59,438 bases of DNA, from positions 1 to 59,438 of the forward strand of contig CACYUI010000006.1 in NCBI GenBank assembly GCA_902777605.1, read 5' to 3'. Made by a program: the position numbers and the translations under genes. Positions 18,105 through 25,873 of this stretch are shown in pieces. The stretch is from an uncultured bacterium. Lineage in GTDB: Bacteria; Cyanobacteriota; Vampirovibrionia; Gastranaerophilales; Gastranaerophilaceae. The first letter of the stretch is position 1. Each line of letters opens with the position of its first letter. The notes beneath the pieces were generated by a model. That model saw only the letters and a list, made by a program, of their open reading frames with translations. It searched no databases and was not told where the DNA came from.

Positions 18105-19367
18105 GTGAACTATTGCCAAACAAAACTACAAGACAAATTAGAGTACAACCAACTATTGGACAATTTTATTTTAGGTTGCAAACAAACCGAAAAGGTAGGT
18201 ATGGAATATGAGCGCATACCGATCCATAAATCAACTGGAGATGTTGTACCATATGATGGTGAATTTGGCATATGCGAATTTTTAAGAGAGGTTGCAAAAG
18301 AAGATAATTGGGATTATCTGCTTGATGAAACAAATATTATAGGACTTAAAAAACTCCACGATACAATAACTCTCGAGCCGGGGTGTCAAATAGAGTTAAG
18401 CATTGAACCTCAAGAGAAAATTGCAGACTTAAAAAAGCGAATAGAAGAAATTGATTCCGTATTTAATCCTATTTTAGATAATTTCGGAATAAAACTTATT
18501 AATCTTGGAGTCTCACCAAAAACAACTTATAAAAATATAAAACTTCTTCCGAAGCGAAGATATCACTTGATGGCAAATTATCTGTGGGGAATTCTTTCCG
18601 ATGTAATGATGAGAGAAACTGCCGGTATTCAAGTCGGAATTGATTTCAAATCAGAAGAAGATGCAATGAGAAAGTTCAGACTCGCCAACATGATGATGCC
18701 TTTTGTAACTGCTATGTATGCAAATTCTCGTATCAGAGGCGGAGTCGATACAGGTTACAAATCTTTTAGAGCACTTGCCTGGCTTAATACCGATAATGAA
18801 AGATGCGGTTTTGCAACCAGATTTCAAGACGGTATGAGTTTTAAAAATTATGTTGATATTCTATTAAATATCCCAATGATTTTTATTAACCGAGAAGGAC
18901 ATACTGTTAATATTAACGGAAATCTTACTTTCAAACAATTTATGGAAAAAGGGTTTGAAGGATTTGAAGCTAATATTGATGATTGGAATTTACACTCAAA
19001 TCTATATTTCCCTGAAGTGCGACTAAGAAACTTTATAGAAATAAGAAACCACGATTGTGTCGGTGGAGATCTTAAATACTCGATTCCTGCCATTTACAAG
19101 GGAATTATGTACAATTCTGATGCTATACAAGAGATTGAAAAAATACTTTGCAAATATTCCTACAGTGAAATTAATGAACTTAGGTATTGTATTGCTCGCT
19201 ATGCTATAGATTCTAAAATTAAAAAGCAGCCAATCGCGCCTATATGCAAAGAAATCGTAAATATTTCATACCAATCATTAAAAAATAAAGGAGAAGGGGA
19301 AGAATCATTCCTTGAACCTTTAATTGAGATGGTTTCTAAGAAAAAAGTTCCTGCTGATTTCGTATAA
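18105..19367 (+). CDS. gshA: Glutamate-cysteine ligase, GCS2 family
   Basis: The 420 residues match the GCS2 family, including the glutamate-binding opening GMEYERIPI near residue 32 and the core signatures LEPGCQIELS and MRETAGIQVGID. This plant/cyanobacterial type of enzyme joins glutamate and cysteine to give gamma-glutamylcysteine, the first step to glutathione. No gshB lies in the window, so the final product is unknown. The EgtA branch of the same family is an alternative. A GTG start is supported by GGAAGGAG. It converges on a small HTH gene, with a hairpin between. Confidence 0.85.
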   Translation: MNYCQTKLQDKLEYNQLLDNFILGCKQTEKVGMEYERIPIHKSTGDVVPYDGEFGICEFLREVAKEDNWDYLLDETNIIGLKKLHDTITLEPGCQIELSIEPQEKIADLKKRIEEIDSVFNPILDNFGIKLINLGVSPKTTYKNIKLLPKRRYHLMANYLWGILSDVMMRETAGIQVGIDFKSEEDAMRKFRLANMMMPFVTAMYANSRIRGGVDTGYKSFRALAWLNTDNERCGFATRFQDGMSFKNYVDILLNIPMIFINREGHTVNINGNLTFKQFMEKGFEGFEANIDDWNLHSNLYFPEVRLRNFIEIRNHDCVGGDLKYSIPAIYKGIMYNSDAIQEIEKILCKYSYSEINELRYCIARYAIDSKIKKQPIAPICKEIVNISYQSLKNKGEGEESFLEPLIEMVSKKKVPADFV

Positions 19368-19440
19368 ATAATTAGTATATATTTTGGTGCAAAATCCTTA
19401 AAAGTAGGGTTTGGTTTTAACCGAACCAATAACATTAAAA

Positions 19441-19461
19441 GGTGCGTCAAAACGACGCACC
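19441..19461. terminator. Hairpin between convergent genes
   Basis: GGTGCGTC (19441-19448) and GACGCACC (19454-19461) form a perfect 8-bp stem around AAAAC. It lies between the GCS2 stop (19367) and the end of the convergent HTH gene (19469). The outer flank also pairs weakly (GTAGGG at about 19404 with CCCTAC). There is no long U-run on either side, so it may work as a two-sided terminator or be a dispersed repeat. Confidence 0.5.
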
Positions 19462-19468
19462 CTACTTC

Positions 19469-19678
19469 CTAATCAAAATTCATCAAATCAGAAATTTTTA
19501 CTTCTAAAATATCAGCAAGCTTAAACAATCTTCTAAGACCAATAAATTTTAGACCATTTTCGACACGACTTATGTATTCTTCTGATACATCTAATGCCAC
19601 AGCTAGGTCTAATTGCCTATAGCCTTTTGCTTTTCTATATCTTTTTATATTTTTCCCTAAAACATCTAACCTTGACAT
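19469..19678 (-). CDS. Small XRE-type HTH regulator
   Basis: The 69 residues are a single Cro/CI-type helix-turn-helix domain: LGKNIKRYRKAKGYRQLDLAVALDVSEEYISRVENG is the canonical five-helix arrangement, with YRQLDLA as helix 2 and SEEYISRVE as the recognition helix. There is no effector domain. It diverges from another small HTH gene at 19747, and a palindrome lies between the two starts. Such compact regulators usually autoregulate, which the palindrome would allow. Confidence 0.85.
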   Translation of the reverse strand: MSRLDVLGKNIKRYRKAKGYRQLDLAVALDVSEEYISRVENGLKFIGLRRLFKLADILEVKISDLMNFD

Positions 19679-19713
19679 ATGGTTAATTATTTCATATTAT
19701 AGAAAAAGCTTTT

Positions 19714-19728
19714 TGACCTAATAGGTCA
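19714..19728. promoter_or_regulatory. Candidate operator between divergent HTH genes
   Basis: TGACCT (19714-19719) and AGGTCA (19723-19728) are perfect inverted half-sites separated by AAT, and each is flanked by T/A runs. The site lies 36 bases from one start codon and 19 from the other, so one bound dimer could control both genes. Confidence 0.5.
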
Positions 19729-19746
19729 TTTTTGAGGATAAATTGT

Positions 19747-19983
19747 ATGGAAGAAAGAAACATTTTAGAAATATTAGGCAAAAATATGCACGATATAAGA
19801 TTTGAAAAAAACATGTCACTTCAAGAATTAGCAGAAAAATTGAGCATAGACATTGAAACATTAAGAAAATTTGAAGCCAGTGAATATTCCGGCATATCAA
19901 TACATTATTATATAAAAATAGCTAATGCTTTGAATGTCAGTTATGAATGTTTTACAAAAGGCATAGAATTTGTGGAAGATTAA
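19747..19983 (+). CDS. Small XRE-type HTH protein
   Basis: The protein has 78 residues from ATG 19747. GAGG at 19734-19737 is 9 bases upstream, and an in-frame TTG at 19732 overlaps that site, so I rejected it. The HTH domain reads LGKNMHDIRFEKNMSLQELAEKLSIDIETLRKFEA, followed by a helix and an acidic tail. It differs from the divergent neighbour mainly in the recognition helix. A bidirectional terminator follows at 20001-20023. Confidence 0.8.
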   Translation: MEERNILEILGKNMHDIRFEKNMSLQELAEKLSIDIETLRKFEASEYSGISIHYYIKIANALNVSYECFTKGIEFVED

Positions 19984-20000
19984 AATTAACCTAACAAAAA

Positions 20001-20023
20001 AAGAACTCCATTGAGGAGTTCTT
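20001..20023. terminator. Bidirectional rho-independent terminator
   Basis: AAGAACTCC (20001-20009) and GGAGTTCTT (20015-20023) form a 9-bp stem with loop ATTGA. There are further T residues after it on the plus strand and a run of A before it, giving U on the minus-strand transcript. It would end both the HTH gene from the left and the ribosomal operon, whose last gene rpsI stops at 20076, from the right. Confidence 0.85.
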
Positions 20024-20075
20024 TTTGAATTTGGAATAATTAAGGAAATTAGAAATATCTCCCTTATATTTATCC

Positions 20076-20474
20076 CTATCTCTTTGAGAATTGGAATCTC
20101 TTACGAGCTCTTTTTCTACCGTATTTCTTACGCTCTTTAACTCTTGCATCACGAGTTAACAAACCTTCTGCCTTAAGAACATTTTTATATTCTTCATTAG
20201 ATTTAAGTAATGCTCTTGAAATACCATGTCTGATAGCTGCAGCTTGAGCAACGATACCACCACCGACAGCCTTTACTCTTACATCGTATTTATCCTGATT
20301 TTCAGTAAGAACTAACGGTCTATAAATCATCATTTCTACTGAAGGCATATTGCCGATATAGTCAGCTAACTTTTTACCGTTAACAAAAATTCTGCCTTTG
20401 CCTTTTACAAGCTTAACAACTGCAATAGCGCATTTTCTTCTGCCTGTAGCCATAATTTCTTTAGAATCTGCCAT
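20076..20474 (-). CDS. rpsI: 30S ribosomal protein S9
   Basis: The 132 residues show the family pattern: GRRKCAIAVVKLVKGKGRIFVNGK at the start and the basic tail KKYGRKRARKRFQFSKR that reaches the P-site tRNA. The start codon shares one base with the rplM stop. It is the last gene of the ribosomal operon, and a terminator lies about 50 bases further on. Confidence 0.98.
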   Translation of the reverse strand: MADSKEIMATGRRKCAIAVVKLVKGKGRIFVNGKKLADYIGNMPSVEMMIYRPLVLTENQDKYDVRVKAVGGGIVAQAAAIRHGISRALLKSNEEYKNVLKAEGLLTRDARVKERKKYGRKRARKRFQFSKR

Positions 20475-20917
20475 TATTTAGCCTCCTTTTCTAATAAAAT
20501 TGGCTTTTGAGCAGCGTGTGGATGCTCTGAACCAGTGTAAACTTTCAACTTAGTGAACTGAGTATCACCTAAAGTATTATGTTGTAACATACCTTTAACA
20601 GCTTTTTCAATTAACTTAGTTGCATCTTTTTCACGAACTTCTTTTACAGAAGCTGCTTTTAGTCCACCAGGAAATCCTGTGTGGTGATAATAAATTTTAT
20701 CTGTTTCTTTATTACCTGAAACTAACACTTTTTCTGCATTGATAACAACAACGAAATCGCCGGTATCAACATTTGGAGTGTATTCAGGTTTATTTTTACC
20801 TCTTAGAATATTAGCAATTCTAACTGCTAGACGACCAAGAATTTCGCCTTCTGCATCGATTAGATACCATTTTCTTTCTACTTCAAGAGGTTTTGCTGAA
20901 TATGTTTTATTCGCCAT
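20474..20917 (-). CDS. rplM: 50S ribosomal protein L13
   Basis: The 147 residues have the L13 signatures [26 protein letters not shown] and [13 protein letters not shown], and the [24 protein letters not shown] segment near residue 108. The length is usual. The order truA-rplM-rpsI is widespread in bacteria. It follows truA by 22 bases. Confidence 0.98.
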   Translation of the reverse strand: MANKTYSAKPLEVERKWYLIDAEGEILGRLAVRIANILRGKNKPEYTPNVDTGDFVVVINAEKVLVSGNKETDKIYYHHTGFPGGLKAASVKEVREKDATKLIEKAVKGMLQHNTLGDTQFTKLKVYTGSEHPHAAQKPILLEKEAK

Positions 20918-20939
20918 TTTAATATTTCTCCATTGTAGT

Positions 20940-21716
20940 TTAGTACTTTACTTCCATAAGTGTCAACCCGTACGGACTGACTGTTTGCCCCGCTTTACGA
21001 CGGTCATGAGCTTCAAGGACTTCCTTCATATACTCAACAGGGAGTTTATGACCTTCTATCTCAAGAAGCGTACCGACTATAGTCCTTACCATATTATAAA
21101 GGAAACGGTTTCCCTCAATATGGATAAAAACTCTATCGCCTTGTTTTTCAACTTCGGCTCTTGTGATAAAACAAACTTTGCTTGGGTTTAGCGTTCCGGA
21201 ACTTTTAAAACTTGAAAAATCATGTTCGCCCAAAAGGAAGTTCAAAGCAGTTTGCATCCGCTCTACATCCAACTCATATTTTACTCTTAAGATATCACCG
21301 TCAAATGCTTGTTTATATGGTCTATTAATTAACTCATATCTGTAATATCTCGCCTTTGCAGACTTTTGAGCATGAAAAGAGTTTGGGACAACTCTCAAGT
21401 TATTAACCGAAATATCACTTGGAAGTATTTCATTTATATGATAGATAAAGCTTGAAGCAACAATTTCTTTATCTGTATCAAAATGAACGACCTGTCCCAG
21501 TGCATTTACACCTTTATCGGTTCTTCCGGAGAAGATTGTTTTAACCTGTCGGTTTTGTTTATGATTAGCGGATTTTCCGCCAATTATCAATGTACTTAAT
21601 GCTTTCTCCAGCTCGCCCTGTATAGTAGGCTCTTCTATATGCTTGCCATTTTTAAATTGAATTTGACTACCTGCATAGTATTTACCTCTATACTGAACAT
21701 CTAGAGTGTAGCGCAT
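20940..21716 (-). CDS. truA: tRNA pseudouridine(38-40) synthase
   Basis: TruA converts uridines 38-40 of many tRNAs to pseudouridine. The 258 residues include the catalytic [19 protein letters not shown] motif (the Asp in GRTDKG is the nucleophile, about residue 67) and the C-terminal [23 protein letters not shown] region. The N-terminal [18 protein letters not shown] is typical. It begins 6 bases after rplQ within the ribosomal operon. Confidence 0.96.
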   Translation of the reverse strand: MRYTLDVQYRGKYYAGSQIQFKNGKHIEEPTIQGELEKALSTLIIGGKSANHKQNRQVKTIFSGRTDKGVNALGQVVHFDTDKEIVASSFIYHINEILPSDISVNNLRVVPNSFHAQKSAKARYYRYELINRPYKQAFDGDILRVKYELDVERMQTALNFLLGEHDFSSFKSSGTLNPSKVCFITRAEVEKQGDRVFIHIEGNRFLYNMVRTIVGTLLEIEGHKLPVEYMKEVLEAHDRRKAGQTVSPYGLTLMEVKY

Positions 21717-21722
21717 TTTAGG

Positions 21723-22151
21723 TTATACCAATTGGATTAATGCCATTTCAGAAGCATCGCCTCTTCTTGGAGGAAGTCTGAAAATTCTTGTATAACCACC
21801 CTGTCTTGAAGAATATTTAACGCCAATTACGCTGAATAGTTTTCTCAAAACAGTTTGAGGTGCTAATTTTTTACCTTCTTGCTTAGTTTCAAACACTTCG
21901 CCAGTTGCAGTGTCGATAAATTGTCCGATTTCTTTATCAAAAATATAACGACCTGCAAGTCTTCTTGAGTTCAAATCACCTTTCTTAGCCATAGAGATAA
22001 CATTTTCAGCATATGGTTGCAAAGCTTTTGCTCTTGCCATAGTTGTCTTGATTTCTCCATAAGTAATAAGTTCGGTGCAAAGAGAACGCAACAAAGCCTT
22101 TCTTTGGTCTTGTGCTTTACCAAGCGTATGTTTTTTTGTTTGGTGTCTCAT
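21723..22151 (-). CDS. rplQ: 50S ribosomal protein L17
   Basis: The 142 residues begin MRHQTKKHTLGKAQDQRKALLRSL, the L17 signature. They have the usual TRIFRLPPRRGDASEMALIQLV end and an internal insertion near residues 80-100. It follows rpoA, as in most bacteria, but here a 111-bp inverted-repeat element (22192-22302) separates the two genes. Confidence 0.98.
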   Translation of the reverse strand: MRHQTKKHTLGKAQDQRKALLRSLCTELITYGEIKTTMARAKALQPYAENVISMAKKGDLNSRRLAGRYIFDKEIGQFIDTATGEVFETKQEGKKLAPQTVLRKLFSVIGVKYSSRQGGYTRIFRLPPRRGDASEMALIQLV

Positions 22152-22191
22152 TTGTCTGTTTCCTTTTTATATTACTATTTTATTTCTACCA

Positions 22192-22302
22192 GTGGAAAGT
22201 TGATAGTTGAAAGTGGAAAGTTTTTATAAATTATTTTAAGTGTACTCTTGTTAATTAAAAGATTTTAAAATAACTTTCAACTTTCCATTTTCCACTTTCC
22301 AC
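22192..22302. repeat. Heptad inverted-repeat element, copy 1 (short form)
   Basis: The 111-bp element lies between rpoA and rplQ. The left arm (22192-22222) is four 7-bp units, GTGGAAA GTTGATA, then GTTGAAA GTGGAAA, plus GTT. The right arm (22272-22302) is the near-complement, built from AACTTTC-type units. The 49-bp centre is AT-rich and shares motifs such as TTTTAAGTGTAC with copy 2. No coding sequence. It would form a long hairpin in the operon message. Confidence 0.85.
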
Positions 22303-22308
22303 TTTTTA

Positions 22309-23319
22309 TTATTCGGCAGACTCTATAACCATTCCATTTTCATCCAATTCAGGATTTGGAGCTAAGTCTAATCCGAAGTGGTGAAGTCTTTCGATTACTT
22401 CATCTGAAGATTTTTTGCCGAAGTTTTTAATATTTAATAAATCATGTTCAGACTTCTTTAAAAGTTCTGCCATAGAATTTATACTTGCTCTTTTTAAGCA
22501 GTTATATGCTCTTACTGATAATTCCAACTCATCAATAGTAATTGATGGTTCGTCTGCAGCAGCTTCTTCTACTTCTTCGTGTACAGAAGATACAGATGCG
22601 ATTTCATCAAGTTCTCTGTGAGAGTTATTTCCTGCTATAGAAGAAATTTGTACAAAGTGTTCGATTAATAAATCAGCTGCTTGTGTTAATGCAGTTGTTA
22701 CATCAACAGTACCGTTTGACCAAATTTCAAGAGTTAATTTATCAAAGTCGATGTTATCACCAACACGAGCACTTTCTACATCATATCTTACTCTCTTAAC
22801 AGGCATAAATGTTGCATCGATTGGCAACATATCAATAGGAGTACCTGATTTTGCATTTCTTGGAATATCATTTGCAACATAACCCTTACCGGTTTCAACA
22901 ACGATGTCTGCATGGAATGAACCACCTTCAGCAATTGTACAAATTAACCAGTCAGGATTTACAACCTTTACACCAGCAGGTAGTTGAATATCACTTGCTA
23001 AAACTGCACCAGGTTTATCTACATCTATTCTTAATGTTTGAGGTTCTTTAGAATCAGTCTTGATAGCTAAACCCTTTAGATTTAACATAACATCAATTAC
23101 ATCTTCTAAAACACCAGGAATTGCTGTATATTCGTGAGTAATACCTTCTATTCTGCAAGAAGTAACTGCTGTTCCTTCAAGACTTGAAAGTAAAACTCTT
23201 CTTAAAGCATTACCGATAGTAGTACCGAATCCTCTTTCCAATGGTTCGATAGTAAATTTACCATATTGTGAACCATCTGAGCCGGTCATTGTACTTACGG
23301 TTTTAATTTTTAATTCCAT
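22309..23319 (-). CDS. rpoA: RNA polymerase alpha subunit
   Basis: The 336 residues comprise an N-terminal assembly domain (SQYGKFTIEPLERGFGTTIGNALRRVLLSSLEG) and a C-terminal domain (about 260-330) that contacts UP elements and activators (LELSVRAYNCLKRASINSMAELLKKSE). A Glu-rich linker joins them. The length is a little above the common 314-330. It follows rpsD by 20 bases. Confidence 0.98.
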   Translation of the reverse strand: MELKIKTVSTMTGSDGSQYGKFTIEPLERGFGTTIGNALRRVLLSSLEGTAVTSCRIEGITHEYTAIPGVLEDVIDVMLNLKGLAIKTDSKEPQTLRIDVDKPGAVLASDIQLPAGVKVVNPDWLICTIAEGGSFHADIVVETGKGYVANDIPRNAKSGTPIDMLPIDATFMPVKRVRYDVESARVGDNIDFDKLTLEIWSNGTVDVTTALTQAADLLIEHFVQISSIAGNNSHRELDEIASVSSVHEEVEEAAADEPSITIDELELSVRAYNCLKRASINSMAELLKKSEHDLLNIKNFGKKSSDEVIERLHHFGLDLAPNPELDENGMVIESAE

Positions 23320-23339
23320 ATTTTTCTCTCCTATTAGGG

Positions 23340-23942
23340 TTATTTTGAGTAGTATTCTATAACAAGTTGTTCTTTGATTTCAGGATCAAGTTCTTCTCTT
23401 TGAGGAACTCTTTCGAATGTAATTTTCAAAGCATCTTTGTCTAATGTCATCCATGCAGGAACACCAGACAAATCAATAGCACTCATAACTGTCTTAATAT
23501 AGTCGTTACTTCTTGCTTTTATTGTAATTACATCTCCTGCCTTTACTAAGTATGACGGAATATCTACTTTTTTACCGTTAACTAATGCGTGACCATGATT
23601 AACGATTTGTCTTGATTGCTTACGAGTTACACCAAAGCCTGCTCTGAATAAAACATTATCTAATCTTGATTCAAGAATTTGAAGTAAGATTGTACCGGTA
23701 ACACCTTTCTTTCTTGCAGCTTCATGATAATATTTAGCGAATTGTTTTTCGCTTACTAAATATGTAAATCTGATTTTTTGTTTTTCACTTAAGTGAATTG
23801 CATATTCAGAAGGTTTCTTTCTGTCTGCACCATGTTGACCTGATGCTGTTTGTCTCATTGAAGACACAAGTTTTCTGTTTGACAAATCAGAAACTTTCTT
23901 ATTTCTGAACAATTTATTCGTTGGTCCTGTGTATCTTGCCAT
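23340..23942 (-). CDS. rpsD: 30S ribosomal protein S4
   Basis: The 200 residues begin MARYTGPTNKLFRNK and carry an S4 RNA-binding domain (LESRLDNVLFRAGFGVTRKQSRQIVNHGHALVNGK). The ribosome-binding site AAGGAG lies 6 bases before the ATG and directly follows a nested hairpin at 23962-24008. S4 is the usual autoregulator of alpha operons, which makes the hairpin worth noting. Confidence 0.98.
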   Translation of the reverse strand: MARYTGPTNKLFRNKKVSDLSNRKLVSSMRQTASGQHGADRKKPSEYAIHLSEKQKIRFTYLVSEKQFAKYYHEAARKKGVTGTILLQILESRLDNVLFRAGFGVTRKQSRQIVNHGHALVNGKKVDIPSYLVKAGDVITIKARSNDYIKTVMSAIDLSGVPAWMTLDKDALKITFERVPQREELDPEIKEQLVIEYYSK

Positions 23943-23961
23943 TATTTTCTCCTTTTCTTTT

Positions 23962-24008
23962 GTCGGGCATCTATGGTTTGTGTCCTTGGCAAGGACTCAA
24001 GCCCCGAC
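23962..24008 (-). promoter_or_regulatory. Nested hairpin directly upstream of rpsD
   Basis: On the minus-strand message, GTCGGG (24003-24008) pairs with CCCGAC (23962-23967). Inside lies a perfect 6-bp hairpin, GTCCTT/AAGGAC with a 3-base loop (23982-23996). The rpsD ribosome-binding site follows about 9 bases later. There is no U-run. It is a candidate S4-binding translational operator or attenuator; the function is inferred from position only. Confidence 0.5.
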
Positions 24009-24014
24009 TTATTA

Positions 24015-24124
24015 GTGGAAAGTTGATAGTTGAAAGTGGAAAGTTAATATAAACTATTTTAAGTGTACTTTTGTTCGATTAAAAATTTTAAACAACTTTC
24101 AACTTTCCATTTTCCACTTTCCAC
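24015..24124. repeat. Heptad inverted-repeat element, copy 2 (short form)
   Basis: The 110-bp element lies between rpsK and rpsD. The left arm 24015-24045 is identical to that of copy 1 (four GT(G/T)GA(A/T)A units plus GTT). The right arm 24094-24124 is the same as in copy 1. The AT-rich centre is similar but not identical. It abuts the rpsD leader hairpin on one side and the rpsK stop region on the other. Confidence 0.85.
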
Positions 24125-24144
24125 TCTAATCCATACAGAGTGTA

Positions 24145-24531
24145 CTAAACACGTCTTTTCTTTGGTGGACGGCACCCATTATGTGGAATAGGTGTTACAT
24201 CCTTAATCAAAGTAATTTCAAGACCTGCAGCTTGGATTGCTCTGATAGCTGTTTCGCGTCCTGAACCTGGTCCTTTGATATAAACTTCAACTTTTTTCAT
24301 ACCTTGGTCTATTGACTTTTTAGCAACTTGTTCTGCTGCAGATTGTGCTGCAAACGGAGTACCCTTTCTTGCACCTTTAAAACCTGAAGCACCAGCCGTT
24401 GCCCAAGCAATAGCATTACCTTGCATGTCAGTAGAAGTAACTATTGTATTGTTAAAAGTAGATTGAATATGTACAACCCCTTGCAATACATTCTTCTTTT
24501 CTTTTTTCTTTGTAGTTTTTGGTCTTGCCAT
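24145..24531 (-). CDS. rpsK: 30S ribosomal protein S11
   Basis: The 128 residues contain the S11 core [33 protein letters not shown] and the end [14 protein letters not shown]. The N-terminal tail is basic. The gaps on both sides are occupied by repeats: an unrelated 128-bp element towards rpsM and heptad copy 2 towards rpsD. Confidence 0.98.
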   Translation of the reverse strand: MARPKTTKKKEKKNVLQGVVHIQSTFNNTIVTSTDMQGNAIAWATAGASGFKGARKGTPFAAQSAAEQVAKKSIDQGMKKVEVYIKGPGSGRETAIRAIQAAGLEITLIKDVTPIPHNGCRPPKKRRV

Positions 24532-24587
24532 TTTTTTATTCCTTTATGTTTTACTATTTAATTTCGTTCTTAGTTATTAATTAAACC

Positions 24588-24715
24588 TTGAACTATTGCT
24601 TCACGCTTCGTTTTTGTTCATTCTATTTTGCTTACGCAAAATTATCATTCACTCAACTCCGCGTTACTTCGGCATTTCGTTCGCTATCGCTCACTTCAGC
24701 CTGCGCAAAGTTCAA
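24588..24715. repeat. Inverted-repeat element between rpsM and rpsK
   Basis: TTGAACT (24588-24594) and AGTTCAA (24709-24715) bracket 128 bp that is richer in G+C than the other gaps. Inside is a perfect 7-bp hairpin, ATTTTGC/GCAAAAT with a four-base loop reading GTAA on the minus strand (24625-24642). Repeated GCG-containing words such as CGAAGT, GCGAAC and GCGGAG follow. It ends directly at the rpsM stop codon. Its sequence is unrelated to the heptad elements. No coding potential on the operon strand. Confidence 0.55.
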
Positions 24716-25081
24716 TTATTTCTTCTTTCCTGCTATTGCAGTCTTTTTACCTCTGCGAGTTCTTGCATTAGTTTTTGTTCTTTGACCTCTGCAAGGAAGA
24801 CCTCTTTTGTGTCTCATTCCTCTGTAAGAGTTAATTTCTTGAAGACGCTTGATATTCATTGTAACTTCTCTTCTCAAGTCACCTTCAATATTGTATTCAG
24901 ATAATGCGTTTCTCAACTCTTTAATATCTGATTCTGTTAAATCGTCTGTTCTCAAATCAGGAGAAATTCCTGTTACTTCAAGAATCTTTTTTGCCCTTGC
25001 CGGTCCTATTCCATAAATATAGGTAAGAGCAATTTCTAATCTTTTGTTACGAGGTAAATCTACCCCTACTAATCTTGCCAT
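24716..25081 (-). CDS. rpsM: 30S ribosomal protein S13
   Basis: The 121 residues begin [26 protein letters not shown] and end in the basic [21 protein letters not shown] tail that contacts the A and P sites. The length is normal. Its stop codon directly abuts the inverted-repeat element at 24588-24715. Confidence 0.98.
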   Translation of the reverse strand: MARLVGVDLPRNKRLEIALTYIYGIGPARAKKILEVTGISPDLRTDDLTESDIKELRNALSEYNIEGDLRREVTMNIKRLQEINSYRGMRHKRGLPCRGQRTKTNARTRRGKKTAIAGKKK

Positions 25082-25120
25082 GTTTTTTTCCTTTATTTTT
25101 GTACTACTTATTCTCGTTTA

Positions 25121-25232
25121 GTTGAAAGTTGATAGTTGATAGTGGAAAGTTTTTACAAATTATTTCAATTGCACTTTTGTTCAATTAAAAGATTCTCTAA
25201 TAACTTTCAACTTTCCATTTTCCACTTTCCAC
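25121..25232. repeat. Heptad inverted-repeat element, copy 3 (short form)
   Basis: The 112-bp element lies between rpmJ and rpsM. The left arm 25121-25151 is GTTGAAA GTTGATA, then GTTGATA GTGGAAA, plus GTT. The right arm 25202-25232 is identical to copies 1 and 2. The AT-rich centre again contains a TTTTGTTCAATTAAAAGAT-like stretch. The rpmJ stop codon is 5 bases beyond its right arm. Confidence 0.85.
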
Positions 25233-25237
25233 CTTTA

Positions 25238-25351
25238 TTAACCTTGACGTTGTTTGTGTTTTGGATTTTCACAAATAACGGCAACTCTGCCTTTTCTTTT
25301 GATAACCTTGCACTTATCGCACATTGGTTTTACTGAACTTCTTGTTTTCAT
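25238..25351 (-). CDS. rpmJ: 50S ribosomal protein L36
   Basis: The 37-codon reading frame opens at ATG (25349-25351) and stops with TAA at 25238-25240. It translates to [19 protein letters not shown] followed by [18 protein letters not shown]. The Cys11/Cys14/Cys27/His32 set is the zinc-binding form of L36. Its place between infA and rpsM is standard. Heptad copy 3 sits immediately downstream. Confidence 0.96.
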   Translation of the reverse strand: MKTRSSVKPMCDKCKVIKRKGRVAVICENPKHKQRQG

Positions 25352-25390
25352 TTTTCTTTTCCTTTTTATTGTGTACTATTTATATTTTTA

Positions 25391-25606
25391 CTATTTTAAG
25401 CGGAAAGTTATTCTGCCTTTTGTTAAATCATACGGAGTCATTTCGACTTTAACTCTATCACCGGGTAATATCCTTATAAAATTTTTTCTGATCTTGCCGG
25501 ATATATGAGCCAAAATTTCATGTCCGTTTTCAAGTTCTACCCTAAACATTGCATTCGGCATCGACTCTATAATCTTTCCTTCAATTTCTATTACATCTTT
25601 TGCCAT
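25391..25606 (-). CDS. infA: Translation initiation factor IF-1
   Basis: The 71 residues form the single OB-fold of IF-1: [41 protein letters not shown] and the end [13 protein letters not shown]. It binds the 30S A site during initiation. It is the first gene of this cluster; secY, adk and map are not adjacent. The 267-bp gap upstream probably holds the operon promoter, with a TATAAT at 25629-25634 on the minus strand but no clear -35. Confidence 0.98.
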   Translation of the reverse strand: MAKDVIEIEGKIIESMPNAMFRVELENGHEILAHISGKIRKNFIRILPGDRVKVEMTPYDLTKGRITFRLK

Positions 25607-25873
25607 TATTTTCCTCTGTTTCGGCTACATTATAACGACACATTGTGTCATCATAATATAATAATATTTGCTAAATTTTGGAATGCAAGCGATATTATTG
25701 CATGTTAGCCATTTTTGTAAAGATTTATTACTGATTGTTTTTTTAGTTTTTAGTGACATTGTTTTATTGACAACTTATAATAAAGGCATGCAAAAAATGG
25801 CCGTTTGCAAAACTCTTAATAGATTTTTCGCAATTTCAAAAACACCCTTTTTTATAAAAACACTCTTTATGTT

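Noticed and set aside
19384..19394. TTGGTGCAAAA as a second TrmB-type operator
   Set aside because: It is only one half-site, lies after a stop codon between convergent genes, and is itself nearly palindromic, so chance is likely. It is mentioned only as an aside in the operator finding.
22192..25232. Possible CRISPR-like array from repeated 31-bp arms
   Set aside because: The repeats are inverted pairs separated by coding genes and not evenly spaced direct repeats with unique spacers, and no cas gene is present.
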